This document shows, in pieces, positions 46,590-55,847 of a stretch of 64,000 nt of DNA. The position numbers and the translations under genes were made by a program. Source of the stretch: Eustoma russellianum. Lineage: Eukaryota > Streptophyta > Magnoliopsida > Gentianales > Gentianaceae. The notes below the pieces were generated by a model. The model was given only the letters and a program-made list of their open reading frames with translations. It was not told the origin of the DNA and made no database searches. Each line of letters begins with the position of its first letter. Position 1 is the first letter of the stretch. The stretch spans positions 23,590,535-23,654,534 of the forward strand of contig AP025067.1 of assembly GCA_036186865.1 (NCBI GenBank), read 5' to 3'.

Positions 46590-46765
46590 TTCTCCCCCTT
46601 TTTGATGATTTCAAAACCAAGTTTTAAAAGATGTTTTTGAAAAATATGTTTATGCTACGAAAGAGTTTAAGATATATGAAGATCGAATCTCCCCCTTTCT
46701 CCATGCATTTTATGCTCCCCCTCAATTTATGAAATAAGTTATTATGTCCAAAGACTCCCCCTCAA
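46590..46765 (-). other. C3 polypurine tract and additional purine boxes
   Basis: The complement next to the LTR reads CAAAAAGGGGGAGAA. Further GGGGGAG boxes occur at about 46690, 46720 and 46757, and another near 47235. Multiple purine boxes recur in C1. Confidence 0.7.
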
Positions 46766-46849
46766 CCAATTATACATATATTTTTATCTCCTTGCACATA
46801 CCCATATGTATCATTTCATACCACGTATACTCAATCATGTTTTATATCC

Positions 46850-47225
46850 AGCAAGCAAAAATGTGTCGATATATCCTTCAAGCAAACATATTTAAGCAAA
46901 GCCAATATATCCATCAAGCATATGCCAATATATCAGTCAAGTAACCAAGTATGCTATTATATCCATTAAGCGAATTTGTATACCAATATATTAAGCCAAT
47001 TAGCATACCATACATATTAAGCCAATTTACATACCAACATATTAAGCCGATTAGCGTACCATCATATCAAGCCGATTAGCGTACCATCATATCAAGCCAA
47101 TCATATTAAGCCAATTAGCATACCAATCATATTAAGCCAATTTACATACCAACATATTAAGCCGATTAGCGTACCATCATATCAAGCTGATTAGCGTACC
47201 ATCATATCAAGCCAATCATACAACA
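46850..47225. repeat. Tandem repeats in the C3 3' untranslated segment
   Basis: Units of about 30 bp ('catattaagccaattagcat', 'catatcaagccgattagcgt') are arranged in a higher-order block of about 120 bp that is present twice (about 46980-47105 and 47100-47225). Confidence 0.85.
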
Positions 47226-47407
47226 TAACTCCTTCTCCCCCTTTTTGAAATTATCAAAAACCATGACATAAAAGTAGATACGATAGTCATAAAGCATACG
47301 ATAGTCATATGATAGTCATAAATCATCCTAAGTTAAGCAACAGGAGAGATAATAATGATTTTACTCTAGAATTACTACGGGACACAGGGGATGAAGAAAT
47401 GCTAGTT

Positions 47408-48709
47408 CTAATCCTCGTCCGACGAGTAGGTTAAGCCTGGGATGCATGCCTTCATCTTAGCTTTGAACCTTGCAAATTTGTTTTTCAAGGTTCCCACCTC
47501 GTGTTGAAGCTCCACGACTTGTTGTTGTAATTCTGGAATACTTGAGCTAGGTCCGCTTTGTGTTCCTTCTTCAGACTCAGGAATAGGTAATTGTGTATCT
47601 CTCGGGCCTGTGTCCTCATCAGCTGTAGGTGGCTGAGCTTCATCGTCCTCTTCTTCTATTTCTTGTTCCACTCCTTTTCGGGCTTCTTTTCTTGATTTGT
47701 TGATTTGTTGAATGTTGATTTTGTCGTAATAGTCCTTAACAGAAATTTTCTCAACCTCCGAATCATCAATCTCAATACCCGACTTTCTTAGCATATAGTA
47801 GATAAGGTTTGCATATGGAAGGGCTTTGGTCTTTTTGGTGGCGGCTTCTATAACATTCGCAATGAAGATTTCTCCAAAATTTAATTGTTCCCTATTGGCT
47901 ATTCTATAGGCAATATAGAAATCAAGATTACTAGGAAGCTTTGCTGATTTCCCATTGATACAGAAGGTCACAATAGCAGTTAATACCCTATATACCAATG
48001 GCATGTCATTAGTATTTTTGGTCGGATAGAAGCCTAGAAAGCTCTTAACATGCTCTTCACTTACTTCCCATTTGTTCTCATCCCAATACCAAACTTCAAA
48101 CGATTCTAATCCTTCATTTGGAACTCCAACATATTCACAAATCATTCTACATGTCCATTCAATATGTTGACCATCAATTATGCTATTCAAGGAGTAAGGA
48201 AAGCCATTCACATACTCAATCCATAGATTGGCATAGAAAAGTCTAGTATACTTCTTAGACATTTTCTTCATATTGCTTCCAATCCAAAGATTTCTCCAAC
48301 TTTGAGCATCTATCCAATCAATAATTGGACCTAATTCATTGTTAGAGGCAATATCCTCTATTTGTAACAATTTCAATGGAATAGTTGCTCGCTCAGTACT
48401 TTCCCATTCTATAAACAACTCTTGAGCTCTAAGAGAAATGTATGCAAATTTACCTGTTCCAAATGGCTTCTCCAAGACTCCTTTGACATTTCTTTTGATC
48501 CAAGGGAAATTTTTATAGGTAAGACCACTTCGAATCTGATCCAGAATTTCAGCTTGACTGAAATCAGTTTGTCTTTCCCTAGTTTCTCCACTCCTAGGTT
48601 GTGTGGGGGCTTGAGACCTAGAAGAATGCCCTTGTTGCATATGGCTTGACCCTTCTTCTTCAGGTTGAGATGCTCTAGCTTTCTTAGATGTGTGCTTTGA
48701 TTTAGGCAT
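47408..48709 (-). CDS. C3 accessory ORF (aORF), intact, 433 aa
   Basis: Starts at the ATG at 48709. The N-terminus (MPKSKHTSKKARASQ) is basic, like a nuclear-localisation signal, followed by a Ser/Gln-rich linker to about residue 60. The globular core (about 60-330) includes RATIPLKLLQIEDI, RLFYANLWIEYVNG, INGKSAKLPSNLDFYIAYRI and ALPYANLIYYMLRKSGIEI. Then comes a strongly acidic tract (IEEEDDEAQ) and a heptad-like C-terminus (LQQQVVELQHEVGTLKNKF), probably a coiled coil for dimerisation. There is no signal peptide or membrane segment. The core resembles proteins annotated 'putative plant transposon protein'. Neighbours are pol upstream (340-bp spacer with palindromes) and the 3' LTR downstream. 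It shares its architecture with the C1 aORF. Function is unknown; a self-regulatory DNA-binding role is inferred. Confidence 0.85.
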   Translation of the reverse strand: MPKSKHTSKKARASQPEEEGSSHMQQGHSSRSQAPTQPRSGETRERQTDFSQAEILDQIRSGLTYKNFPWIKRNVKGVLEKPFGTGKFAYISLRAQELFIEWESTERATIPLKLLQIEDIASNNELGPIIDWIDAQSWRNLWIGSNMKKMSKKYTRLFYANLWIEYVNGFPYSLNSIIDGQHIEWTCRMICEYVGVPNEGLESFEVWYWDENKWEVSEEHVKSFLGFYPTKNTNDMPLVYRVLTAIVTFCINGKSAKLPSNLDFYIAYRIANREQLNFGEIFIANVIEAATKKTKALPYANLIYYMLRKSGIEIDDSEVEKISVKDYYDKINIQQINKSRKEARKGVEQEIEEEDDEAQPPTADEDTGPRDTQLPIPESEEGTQSGPSSSIPELQQQVVELQHEVGTLKNKFARFKAKMKACIPGLTYSSDED

Positions 48710-48943
48710 TTTCGGATTTGAAGCTTAGGGTTTGAAAATAGGAACTTAATGTATGGAATGTAGTGGAGCTTATAGATGGAATTTCTTTGTTGGGGAAATT
48801 GAGGAATAGAAGAAATCAAGAGAGGATTCGGTTTTGAAGAGAGGAGAATTCGCCAGAGAGTTGCTAGGGTTGAGATAGCGTATTTCTGGTGAAGAAGGAA
48901 GAGTTCTGCGTTTTTAAGTCGACTTCAGAAATTCTGTATTCGT

Positions 48944-49018
48944 CTACATCGATCGATCGATGTAGAGATCGATGTATACATCGATCTCTCAGCTAGGTAC
49001 ATCGATCGATCGATGTAC
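48944..49018. promoter_or_regulatory. Three perfect palindromes upstream of the C3 aORF
   Basis: Within 75 bases of the pol-aORF spacer there are perfect palindromes of 22 bp (48944-48965, centre ATCGATCGATCGAT), 24 bp (48965-48988, half site GAGATCGATGTA) and 22 bp (48997-49018). These are the same full and half sites as in the LTR array and sit just past the pol stop (49050), about 235 bp before the aORF ATG. They could be a promoter/operator for the aORF or form strong RNA hairpins. Confidence 0.85.
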
Positions 49019-49049
49019 CTGTTTTTCTGAAATTTGATTTTCTTAATTT

Positions 49050-52000
49050 TTAAGCATTGTTTATCATTCCTAGTCTTGTTCTAATTGATTCAAAGGTATC
49101 GGTAGGGAGTGACTTGGTAAATATATCCGCCAGTTGGTCATTTGTTGGAACGAACTCAACACATACCAATCCTTTTTGAATACAATCTCTTATGAAGTGA
49201 TGCCTCACTTCAATGTGTTTTGTTCTACTATGATGAACCGGGTTTTGTGCTATACTTATGGGTGAGGTATTATCACATAGGATGGGAACTTTTTCAAACT
49301 TAACATTGTAATCGTTCAAGGTGTTGATCATCCAAAGTAGTTGTGCACAACACGAAGCGGCCGATACATATTCGGATTCCGCCGTGGAAAGTGACACACT
49401 ATTTTGTTTATTGGAAAACCAAGAAACTAAGCAATCTCCAAGAAATTGACATGTCCCGGAGGTGCTTTTCCTATCAACAAGATTTCCGGCATAGTCGGAG
49501 TCACTATATCCTCTTAGATCAAAACAACCATTTTTGGGATAAAACAAACCGAAGTTTAAAGTTCCTTTCAAATACCTAAAGATACGTTTAATGGCAACTA
49601 AATGCGATTCCTTAGGCATACTTTGAAATCTAGCACATAAGCACACAGCATGCAAAATATCCGGCCTACTAGCGGTTAAATAAAGTAAACTACCAATCAT
49701 ACCCCTATATTTTGTTACCTCAACCGGCTTTCCTTTTTCGTCTTTGTCAAGCTTTGTACTTGTGCTCATCGGAGTGCTCACACTTCTTCCATCCTCGAAT
49801 TTGTACTTCTTGAGCAAGTCCTTCGTATACTTTGTTTGAGATATGTACACTCCATCTTGAGTTTGCTTGATTTGTAGACCAAGAAAGTAGTTGAGTTCAC
49901 CCATCATGCTCATTTCAAATTCTCCTTCCATCAATTTAGCAAAATGCTCACAAAGAGAATCGTTAGTAGCACCAAATATGATATCATCCACATAAATTTG
50001 AACAAGCAATTGATGGTTTCCTTGTTCTTTAATAAAAAGAGTAGTGTCGACTTTTCCTCTTGAAAACTCGTTTTCAAGTAGGAAGTTACTTAATCTATCA
50101 TACCAAGCCCTAGGAGCTTGTTTAAGTCCATAAAGGGCCTTTTTGAGTCTAAAAACATGATTTGGATAATCATGATTTTCAAACCCCGGAGGTTGAGCTA
50201 CATAAACCTCTTCTTGAATTATTCCATTCAAGAATGCGGATTTCACATCCATTTGATATAGTTTGAAATCCTTATAGCATGCATATGCTAATAACATCCT
50301 AATAGCTTCTAACCTAGCCACGGGGGCAAAAGTCTCATCATAGTCTATGCCTTCCTCTTGCCTATAGCCTTGGGCTACTAACCTAGCTTTGTTTCTAGTG
50401 ATGTTTCCTTTATCATCCATTTTGTTTCTAAATACCCATTTAGTGCCAATTACGGGATGATCACTAGGTTTAGCAACTAATTCCCACACATCACTTCTCT
50501 CAAATTGATTTAATTCTTCTTGCATAGCTAATACCCAATCTTCATCATTTATTGCTTCTTTTATATTTTTAGGCTCAACTTGTGAAATGAAGGCATTTTC
50601 ATTGAATTTTCTCCTTGTCATTACATCTTGGCTAGTTTCACCTAGTATCAACTCTTTAGGGTGATCTTTCCTATATTTATATGAATCCGGCAAATTTGAG
50701 GTATCCCCTCCTACTTCTTCATCTTCAACCTTAGGTTCAAGTGGATCAATCCTAAGGTCGATGACAATATTATTTTTTGGATCCTCAAATTTTTCTATAT
50801 GACTTACTTCGATTATTTCATCTTCATCATCATCATCATTATCGTTTGACTTATCATCAATAAATTCACTAAACTTGACATGAATTGATTCTTCAACTTT
50901 CATACTTCTCTTATTATATACTCTAAATGCTTTGCTATTTTGAGCATAACCCATAAAGATTCCTTCATCCGCTTTGAAGTCGAGTTTATCCAAGTTGTCT
51001 TTGGTGTTAAGTATAAAACACTTACAACCAAAAACCTTGAAATAACCAATATTTGGTACTCTACCTTTCCAAAGCTCATAAGGAGTCTTTTTGAGAAATG
51101 GTCTCAAATAAACTCTATTGATCACATGACAAGCGGTATTTACCGCTTCGGCCCAAAAATATTTGGGTAGCTCAAATTCGTTTAGCATGGCTCTACTCAT
51201 TTCTTGAAGTGTTCTATTTTTCCTTTCCGCAACACCATTTTGTTGAGGAGTTCTTGGAGCTGAAAAATTGTGTCCATACCCTTTGGATACACAAAATTCT
51301 TGAAATTCTCCATCAAACTCACCACCTCTATCACTTCTAATTTCCTTAATTGTGTCTTCTCTTTGATTTTCTAATCTCTTACAAAGCTTTATAAATTCTT
51401 GACATGCATCATTCTTTTTAGCTAAGAACATTACCCAAGTGTACCTAGAGTAGTCATCTACCACCACAAAGGTGTAATGTTTTCCACTTAGACTTGCTGT
51501 ACCAATGTCCCCATACAAATCCATATGAAGTAATTGTAGAGGTTTGGTGGTGGAGATTTCACTTTTGGGCTTGAAACTTGTTTTAACAAGTTTTGCCTTT
51601 TGACAAGTGTCGCATAAGCCATGATTTTCGAAATTCAATTTTGGAAGACCTTGGACTTTTTCATTTTTGCAAATCTCTTTGAAATTCTTGAAACTAATGT
51701 GTCCAAGTCGTCTATGCCATAGTTGAGTCAAATCGTTTTTGGCAACTAGGCAAGAAACATTTTGCGATATCAAATCATGTGTGCTAAATTTGTAAACATC
51801 ATTTTTACGAATAGCTTCGAAAACAATCTTATCGTTCTTTTTCACAACACATTTTCTTTTCACAAACTCAATTTGAAAATTAGCATCACATAGTTGGCTA
51901 ACACTTATCAAATTATACTTAAGCCCTTCTACATATAGTACATTATTAATAGTAAAGGAAGAATTACCAATTTCTCCATGTCCAAAGATTTTGGCTCTCC

Positions 52001-52142
52001 CATTGCCAAAATGCACCGTTCCACCATCTTGGAGCTTGAGCTTGGTGAACAACGCCTTGTCTCCGGTCATGTGAGTTGAACATCCGCTGTCCATAAGCCA
52101 TTTGGTTCCTTCTTCTTTGGCTACTCCATTTATCTTGAGAGC
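49050..52142 (-). CDS. C3 pol polyprotein, open (protease-integrase-RT-RNase H)
   Basis: The frame is open from the codon after a TAG at 52143-52145 to the stop at 49050; the first Met is at 52094. Protease: MDSGCSTHMTGD. Pre-integrase: HRRLGHISF, CDTCQKAKLVK. Integrase: HMDLYGD, RSDRGGEFDGEF and the Glu in NRTLQEM, all three catalytic residues present. Reverse transcriptase: NKARLVAQGYRQEEGID, QMDVKSAFLNG, YVDD near residue 690. RNase H: SDSDYAGNLVDRKSTSG, STAESEYVSA, CDNTS, ADIFTKSLP. Length and motifs are those of SIRE/Maximus copia elements. It is out of frame with gag (+1), as in C1. No stop interrupts it, so this copy could supply enzymes in trans. Confidence 0.95.
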   Translation of the reverse strand, partial: ALKINGVAKEEGTKWLMDSGCSTHMTGDKALFTKLKLQDGGTVHFGNGRAKIFGHGEIGNSSFTINNVLYVEGLKYNLISVSQLCDANFQIEFVKRKCVVKKNDKIVFEAIRKNDVYKFSTHDLISQNVSCLVAKNDLTQLWHRRLGHISFKNFKEICKNEKVQGLPKLNFENHGLCDTCQKAKLVKTSFKPKSEISTTKPLQLLHMDLYGDIGTASLSGKHYTFVVVDDYSRYTWVMFLAKKNDACQEFIKLCKRLENQREDTIKEIRSDRGGEFDGEFQEFCVSKGYGHNFSAPRTPQQNGVAERKNRTLQEMSRAMLNEFELPKYFWAEAVNTACHVINRVYLRPFLKKTPYELWKGRVPNIGYFKVFGCKCFILNTKDNLDKLDFKADEGIFMGYAQNSKAFRVYNKRSMKVEESIHVKFSEFIDDKSNDNDDDDEDEIIEVSHIEKFEDPKNNIVIDLRIDPLEPKVEDEEVGGDTSNLPDSYKYRKDHPKELILGETSQDVMTRRKFNENAFISQVEPKNIKEAINDEDWVLAMQEELNQFERSDVWELVAKPSDHPVIGTKWVFRNKMDDKGNITRNKARLVAQGYRQEEGIDYDETFAPVARLEAIRMLLAYACYKDFKLYQMDVKSAFLNGIIQEEVYVAQPPGFENHDYPNHVFRLKKALYGLKQAPRAWYDRLSNFLLENEFSRGKVDTTLFIKEQGNHQLLVQIYVDDIIFGATNDSLCEHFAKLMEGEFEMSMMGELNYFLGLQIKQTQDGVYISQTKYTKDLLKKYKFEDGRSVSTPMSTSTKLDKDEKGKPVEVTKYRGMIGSLLYLTASRPDILHAVCLCARFQSMPKESHLVAIKRIFRYLKGTLNFGLFYPKNGCFDLRGYSDSDYAGNLVDRKSTSGTCQFLGDCLVSWFSNKQNSVSLSTAESEYVSAASCCAQLLWMINTLNDYNVKFEKVPILCDNTSPISIAQNPVHHSRTKHIEVRHHFIRDCIQKGLVCVEFVPTNDQLADIFTKSLPTDTFESIRTRLGMINNA

Positions 52143-53777
52143 CTACAAAACCAAAAGATGTATGCATTGGTACCCTTTGATGATTGGGTCCTTTAGGGTT
52201 AGTTTTTCGACCCTTAGGCTTCCAAACATATGTTCTCTCAAATCTAGATCTACATGCTTTCTTTACATGTCCTAGTTTGTTGCAATAAAAACAAGTGGGT
52301 ACATGCTTTGGTTTAGAAGATGATGAATTTTTCTTTAAGGACTTAGGTTTAATAGAAGAAGATGATGAGTTAAATCCTAAACCGGATTTATCATTTCCAA
52401 TTCTTTGATTTCCAAGTAGTATGTCTAAGTTGTTTTTACCATTTGTTAGCCTTTGTAAGTCTAACTTTAGTTTCTCACATTCTTTTCTAATTTCTTCATT
52501 TTCAAGAGCTACGGTTTTATGCATGGTAAGTATGATATCATGCTCTTGAAACATCAAAATATTTTTGTCATGCACGCTCTTATTTTCTAAAATGCATTTC
52601 TTGAATTCTTTCTTTAAATGCTTATATTTCAAATTTAATTTCTCAAAGTCATCTTGCAAATCTCCTATTTCATCATGCAAATTTGAAGGGTTAGAATTTA
52701 CCTCAAGGTCATCTTCTATCGCCATAAGACAAGTATGTTGAACCTTTGGATTTTCAACCATTGTCACAAGTCCAACACCTTGATCTTCACTCTCTTCTCC
52801 TTCCGATTCCGAAAGGAGATCATCCCACGTGGTTACCTCCGCATTGAGGGCTTTCTTCTTTTGAGGAAAGACCTTCTTTTCTTGCTTTTGTGGCTCCTTT
52901 ACGTGGCAATCGGCAATGAAGTGGCCGGGTCGACCACATCTATAGCAATTTTCACTTGCCTCCTTTTCTTTAGATGGTTTCTTGAAAAACTTTCTTGCTT
53001 GAGCTTTGTTTCTAGTTGCCATTCTTCTAAATTTTCTTACTAGAAGGGCAACTTCCTCATCCGAATCATCGGACTCTACCACCAATCCCTTGTGTGATGT
53101 TTGTGTAGGCTTGATAGGATTCATCCTATTTTGTTCATCAATAAGAATTTCATGAGTAAGAAGATTACCGGATAACTCATCGAGAGTAAGAGTCTTGAGA
53201 TTCTTTGATTCGGTGATGGCGGTGACTTTGGGTGTCCATTCTCTTGGCAAAGAGTTGAGGAGTTTTGAGACAAGGTCTTCGTTTGAGATTTTCTTGTCAA
53301 CCATGGAGAGTTGATTCACTATTCGTGTGAATCGATCGATTGTCTCCTCAATCTTCTCACCACTCTTCATTCCGAACATCTCATACTCCTTCATGAGCAT
53401 GAGTCTTTTGGCCATGCCTCATGGGCTGTTTCAAGACCTTGGAGTCTAATGAGCTCAGTGGTGGTAAGAGCACTTGAGAGAATGTCAAAAGCTTTGCCAT
53501 TGATGGCGAACTTTATCTTCTCTTCGTCGGTGTAGTCATCCTCATCTTTAAACATTGATTCTCCTTTTGAGTTGGTAATCATTGGAACTTCAATTCCTTT
53601 AACAACAGCTCTCCATATGTCAAATCCACAGCCTTTCAAATGATTGATCATTCGAAATTTCCACAAAGAATAGTTTTGGGCATCAAACATAGGAGCTTTA
53701 GTGTTTGATCCGGAAAATAGTGCAGTAGGCTTATGAGATGAAGAGGTTGAGGTTGAGGTTGATGTTGTCATTGCCAT
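51964..53777 (-). pseudogene. C3 gag, broken by a short deletion
   Basis: Starts at the ATG at 53777 (MAMTTSTSTSTSSSHKPT); upstream in-frame codons lack ATG. Capsid part: FDAQNYSLWKFRM, FDILSSALTTTE, GLETAHEAW. At about 53415 the reading breaks: a few tens of bases normally encoding the K-L-x-x-T-Y/H-E-G segment are missing, and the frame resumes as AKRLMLMKEYEMFGMK. Two CCHC knuckles follow (CYRCGRPGHFIADC near 52940; CFYCNKLGHVKKAC near 52275) with a coiled-coil-like region between them. The gag frame continues to a stop at 51964, overlapping pol by about 180 bases. Confidence 0.9.
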
Positions 53778-53825
53778 GATCTTTAACCTTGCTACTTGCA
53801 AAGATTGGCCAAGCAATCAAGGTTA

Positions 53826-53838
53826 GGCTCTGATACCA
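53826..53838 (-). other. C3 primer binding site (initiator tRNA-Met)
   Basis: The complement TGGTATCAGAGCC is two bases inside the 5' LTR. Confidence 0.92.
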
Positions 53839-53840
53839 AT

Positions 53841-55180
53841 TGTGAGGTCCGAAATACACTCTAGAGGGGGGGGTGAATAGAGTGCATGGCTCTTTTGCGG
53901 AATTTTCTGGTTTTTCTCAACTCAAAAAGATATTCAAAAACAGAGCAAGAATTGGAGATGAGAGACAATGAAAGAGTACACCGGATATAGAGTGGTTCGA
54001 ATCGTAAATGATTCTACTCCACTACCACTTTGTTTCCAAAGTGGATTTTCAACAACTACTCTTCTTATTATGAACAATAAGAACAACCACAGCAACACTT
54101 ACACTAACACTTTAGTGTAAGCAACAACAACAGCAACTTCTTGCACAAAACACACTTGTGCAACCACAGCAACTACAGCTATTAGCAAGAAAAACTTCTT
54201 GCTTCCTCACCACTTCAACAAAAGTTCCCTCAAGAACTTCTCACAGTGGGTTGAAGAAATATGGTAAGGATCACACTTTCTCACAAGTCCAAGCACAAGC
54301 AAGAGATCAAATATTTATGGTTCCTCTTGTGCTTGACTCTTTTTCTCTCAATATACAATAATGAAGATCAAAGAAAAGCTAGACAAGCTTTAAACAAATT
54401 TACAAGTATGAGAGAAATATACAACAATGGAAAATGAAGCTGGATGATGTTGAAAGTGTGTAATTGCTTCATCCAAGCCTCCTCTATTTATAGATGAAGT
54501 TCACCACGTTTTTGAGGCTCTCCACCATGTCTTCATCTTCAAAAATGTCAAGATAATGCCCAAATAGTCTTTAGCAACCCTATGGAGTGATTTGATCTTG
54601 GATAGCCACCCTAGAGAATCTTAGACATGTATACAATAGTCAAGGAAGCATGTAATAGGTTAGGTTAAAGTCCACAAGAATTTTGAGCAAGATTGGAAAG
54701 AGAAAACATTAAAAATCTCCCTTGGATTCTGTTCCAACGTTCAAAAAATTTTGAATTCTGTAACACATCGATCGATCGATGTCTCTAATTTGAGAGACTG
54801 AAGTATACATCGATCGATCGATGTCTTGTAGCTTAGAGATCGATGTCTCACAGAAAGTTCCAGGTTTTGATCTCTTATACATCGATCGATCGAAGTAGGT
54901 TCTTCTAGAGATCGATGTACACATCGATCGATCGATGTGCATAACTTCAGAGATCGATGTCTCACAGAATGTTCCTGGATTGGTTCTGTCATACATCGAT
55001 CGATCGATGTCTCTTATTCAAGAGACTGATGTATACATCGATCGATCGATGTCCTTCAGTTTAGAGATCGATGTCTCACAGTGTGTTTTTCTTACTTTCC
55101 TTCATATTCCAAGTGTTAGATTCCTTTTTGCCTTTTTCAAACCATCTTTTAATTTCATCAAAACTCTTCATATCCCAACA
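53841..55180 (-). repeat. C3 5' LTR (1340 bp)
   Basis: Starts TGTGAGGTCCGAAATACAC and ends TATCCCAACA. The palindrome array (about 54766-55056) has the same order and number of sites as in the 3' LTR. Confidence 0.95.
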
Positions 55181-55185
55181 ATAGT

Positions 55186-55490
55186 TTCTAAAGAACGTGT
55201 GCAAGCTAACCCCAGCAAAGTTGAAGCTTTGAAACCTATGTACCCACCTACTAATATCAAAGAGGTGTAGAAGCTAATTGGAAGGATCGCGACGCTAAAG
55301 AGGTTTCTGTCAAGTGTGCTAAAAGATCATTTTCATTCTTTCTGTTTTTAACGAAAAGAACTGTATTTTTGTGCGATGACAAATGTGAACAGACTTTGAT
55401 ACTTGAAATCCTTTTTGGCCGAAATGTCAACCCTAACCTCGCCCATCTTTGACAAGGTGCTGTGTAGTATTTGCATGTTCTTCAATTAAA
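55186..55490 (+). pseudogene. G2: Ty3/gypsy remnant, continuation after C3
   Basis: Reads IVSKERVQANPSKVEALKP and PPTNIKEV-stop-KLIGRIATLKRF, the direct continuation of the reverse transcriptase broken at 45246 (family pattern 'GYIVSxRGIEANPxKIxAI...GRIAALxRFIS'). It decays further right, and its end before C4 cannot be set precisely. Confidence 0.8.
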
Positions 55491-55709
55491 ATGTTTATCA
55501 TTTGAGTGAATTTAATGGCGCTATTCCACTTAGTGTTATAATAGTTTGTAAAGGCAATGGGATAAAGAATATGGGCTTGTGATCAAAGATGACAGTGAAA
55601 TGGTGTTGGAATAAACAAGAGTAGCTTGACTCTTGACTTGGATCGATCCATGTATCAAATGGATAGATCCATGTGGCTTGAAAATGAAGTTGAGTATTCT
55701 GCCGGACAT

Positions 55710-55737
55710 AGATCGATGACATCGATCGATCGATGTC
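55710..55737. promoter_or_regulatory. ATCGAT motif in the C4 5' LTR U3
   Basis: One half site (AGATCGATGACA) and one full ATCGATCGATCGATGTCC site. The equivalent region of the 3' LTR (60836-60898) has two full sites, one of them as CACATCGATCGATCGATGTC at 60879-60898, identical to G1 and C3. Confidence 0.75.
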
Positions 55738-55839
55738 CTGACAGAGGTGAATTTTCATGGAAAATCACATCTTATGCACCAAGAGACATGCCCAATCACC
55801 ATGCAACGACCTCCAACGTCTTCTAGGAGTTTAAAAGCC

Positions 55840-55847
55840 TATAAATA
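55840..55847 (+). promoter_or_regulatory. C4 LTR TATA box
   Basis: TATAAATA in 'AAAGCCTATAAATAGGC'. The 3' LTR has the same box at 61001-61008. The ATCGAT sites lie just upstream, an enhancer-like position. Confidence 0.75.

Larger units (their letters stand above)
45247..55180 (-). mobile_element. C3: young SIRE-type Ty1/copia element with accessory ORF
   Basis: LTRs at 45247-46589 (3') and 53841-55180 (5') begin TGTGAGGTCC and end CCCAACA. A perfect ATAGT duplication flanks it (45242-45246 and 55181-55185), and removing it rejoins the G2 reverse-transcriptase frame. The LTRs differ by a G-run length (11 versus 8) and about four substitutions in 1340 bp, so the insertion is very recent. Order on the minus strand: PBS, gag, pol (open over 1014 codons), palindrome-bearing spacer, aORF (433 codons, open), repeats, purine tract, LTR. 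A short deletion in gag breaks that frame. Confidence 0.95.

Noticed and set aside
46118..46640. Reading frames with repeated IDRSM/STSIDRC
   Set aside because: They are translations of the ATCGATCGATCGATGT palindrome array in the C3 LTR, present identically in both LTRs.
52100..52300. Short intron of about 30 bases explaining the gag-pol offset
   Set aside because: GTACCA...TTTTGTAG is present in both elements, but about 30 bases is far below the minimum plant intron length; a longer intron or +1 frameshifting remains possible.
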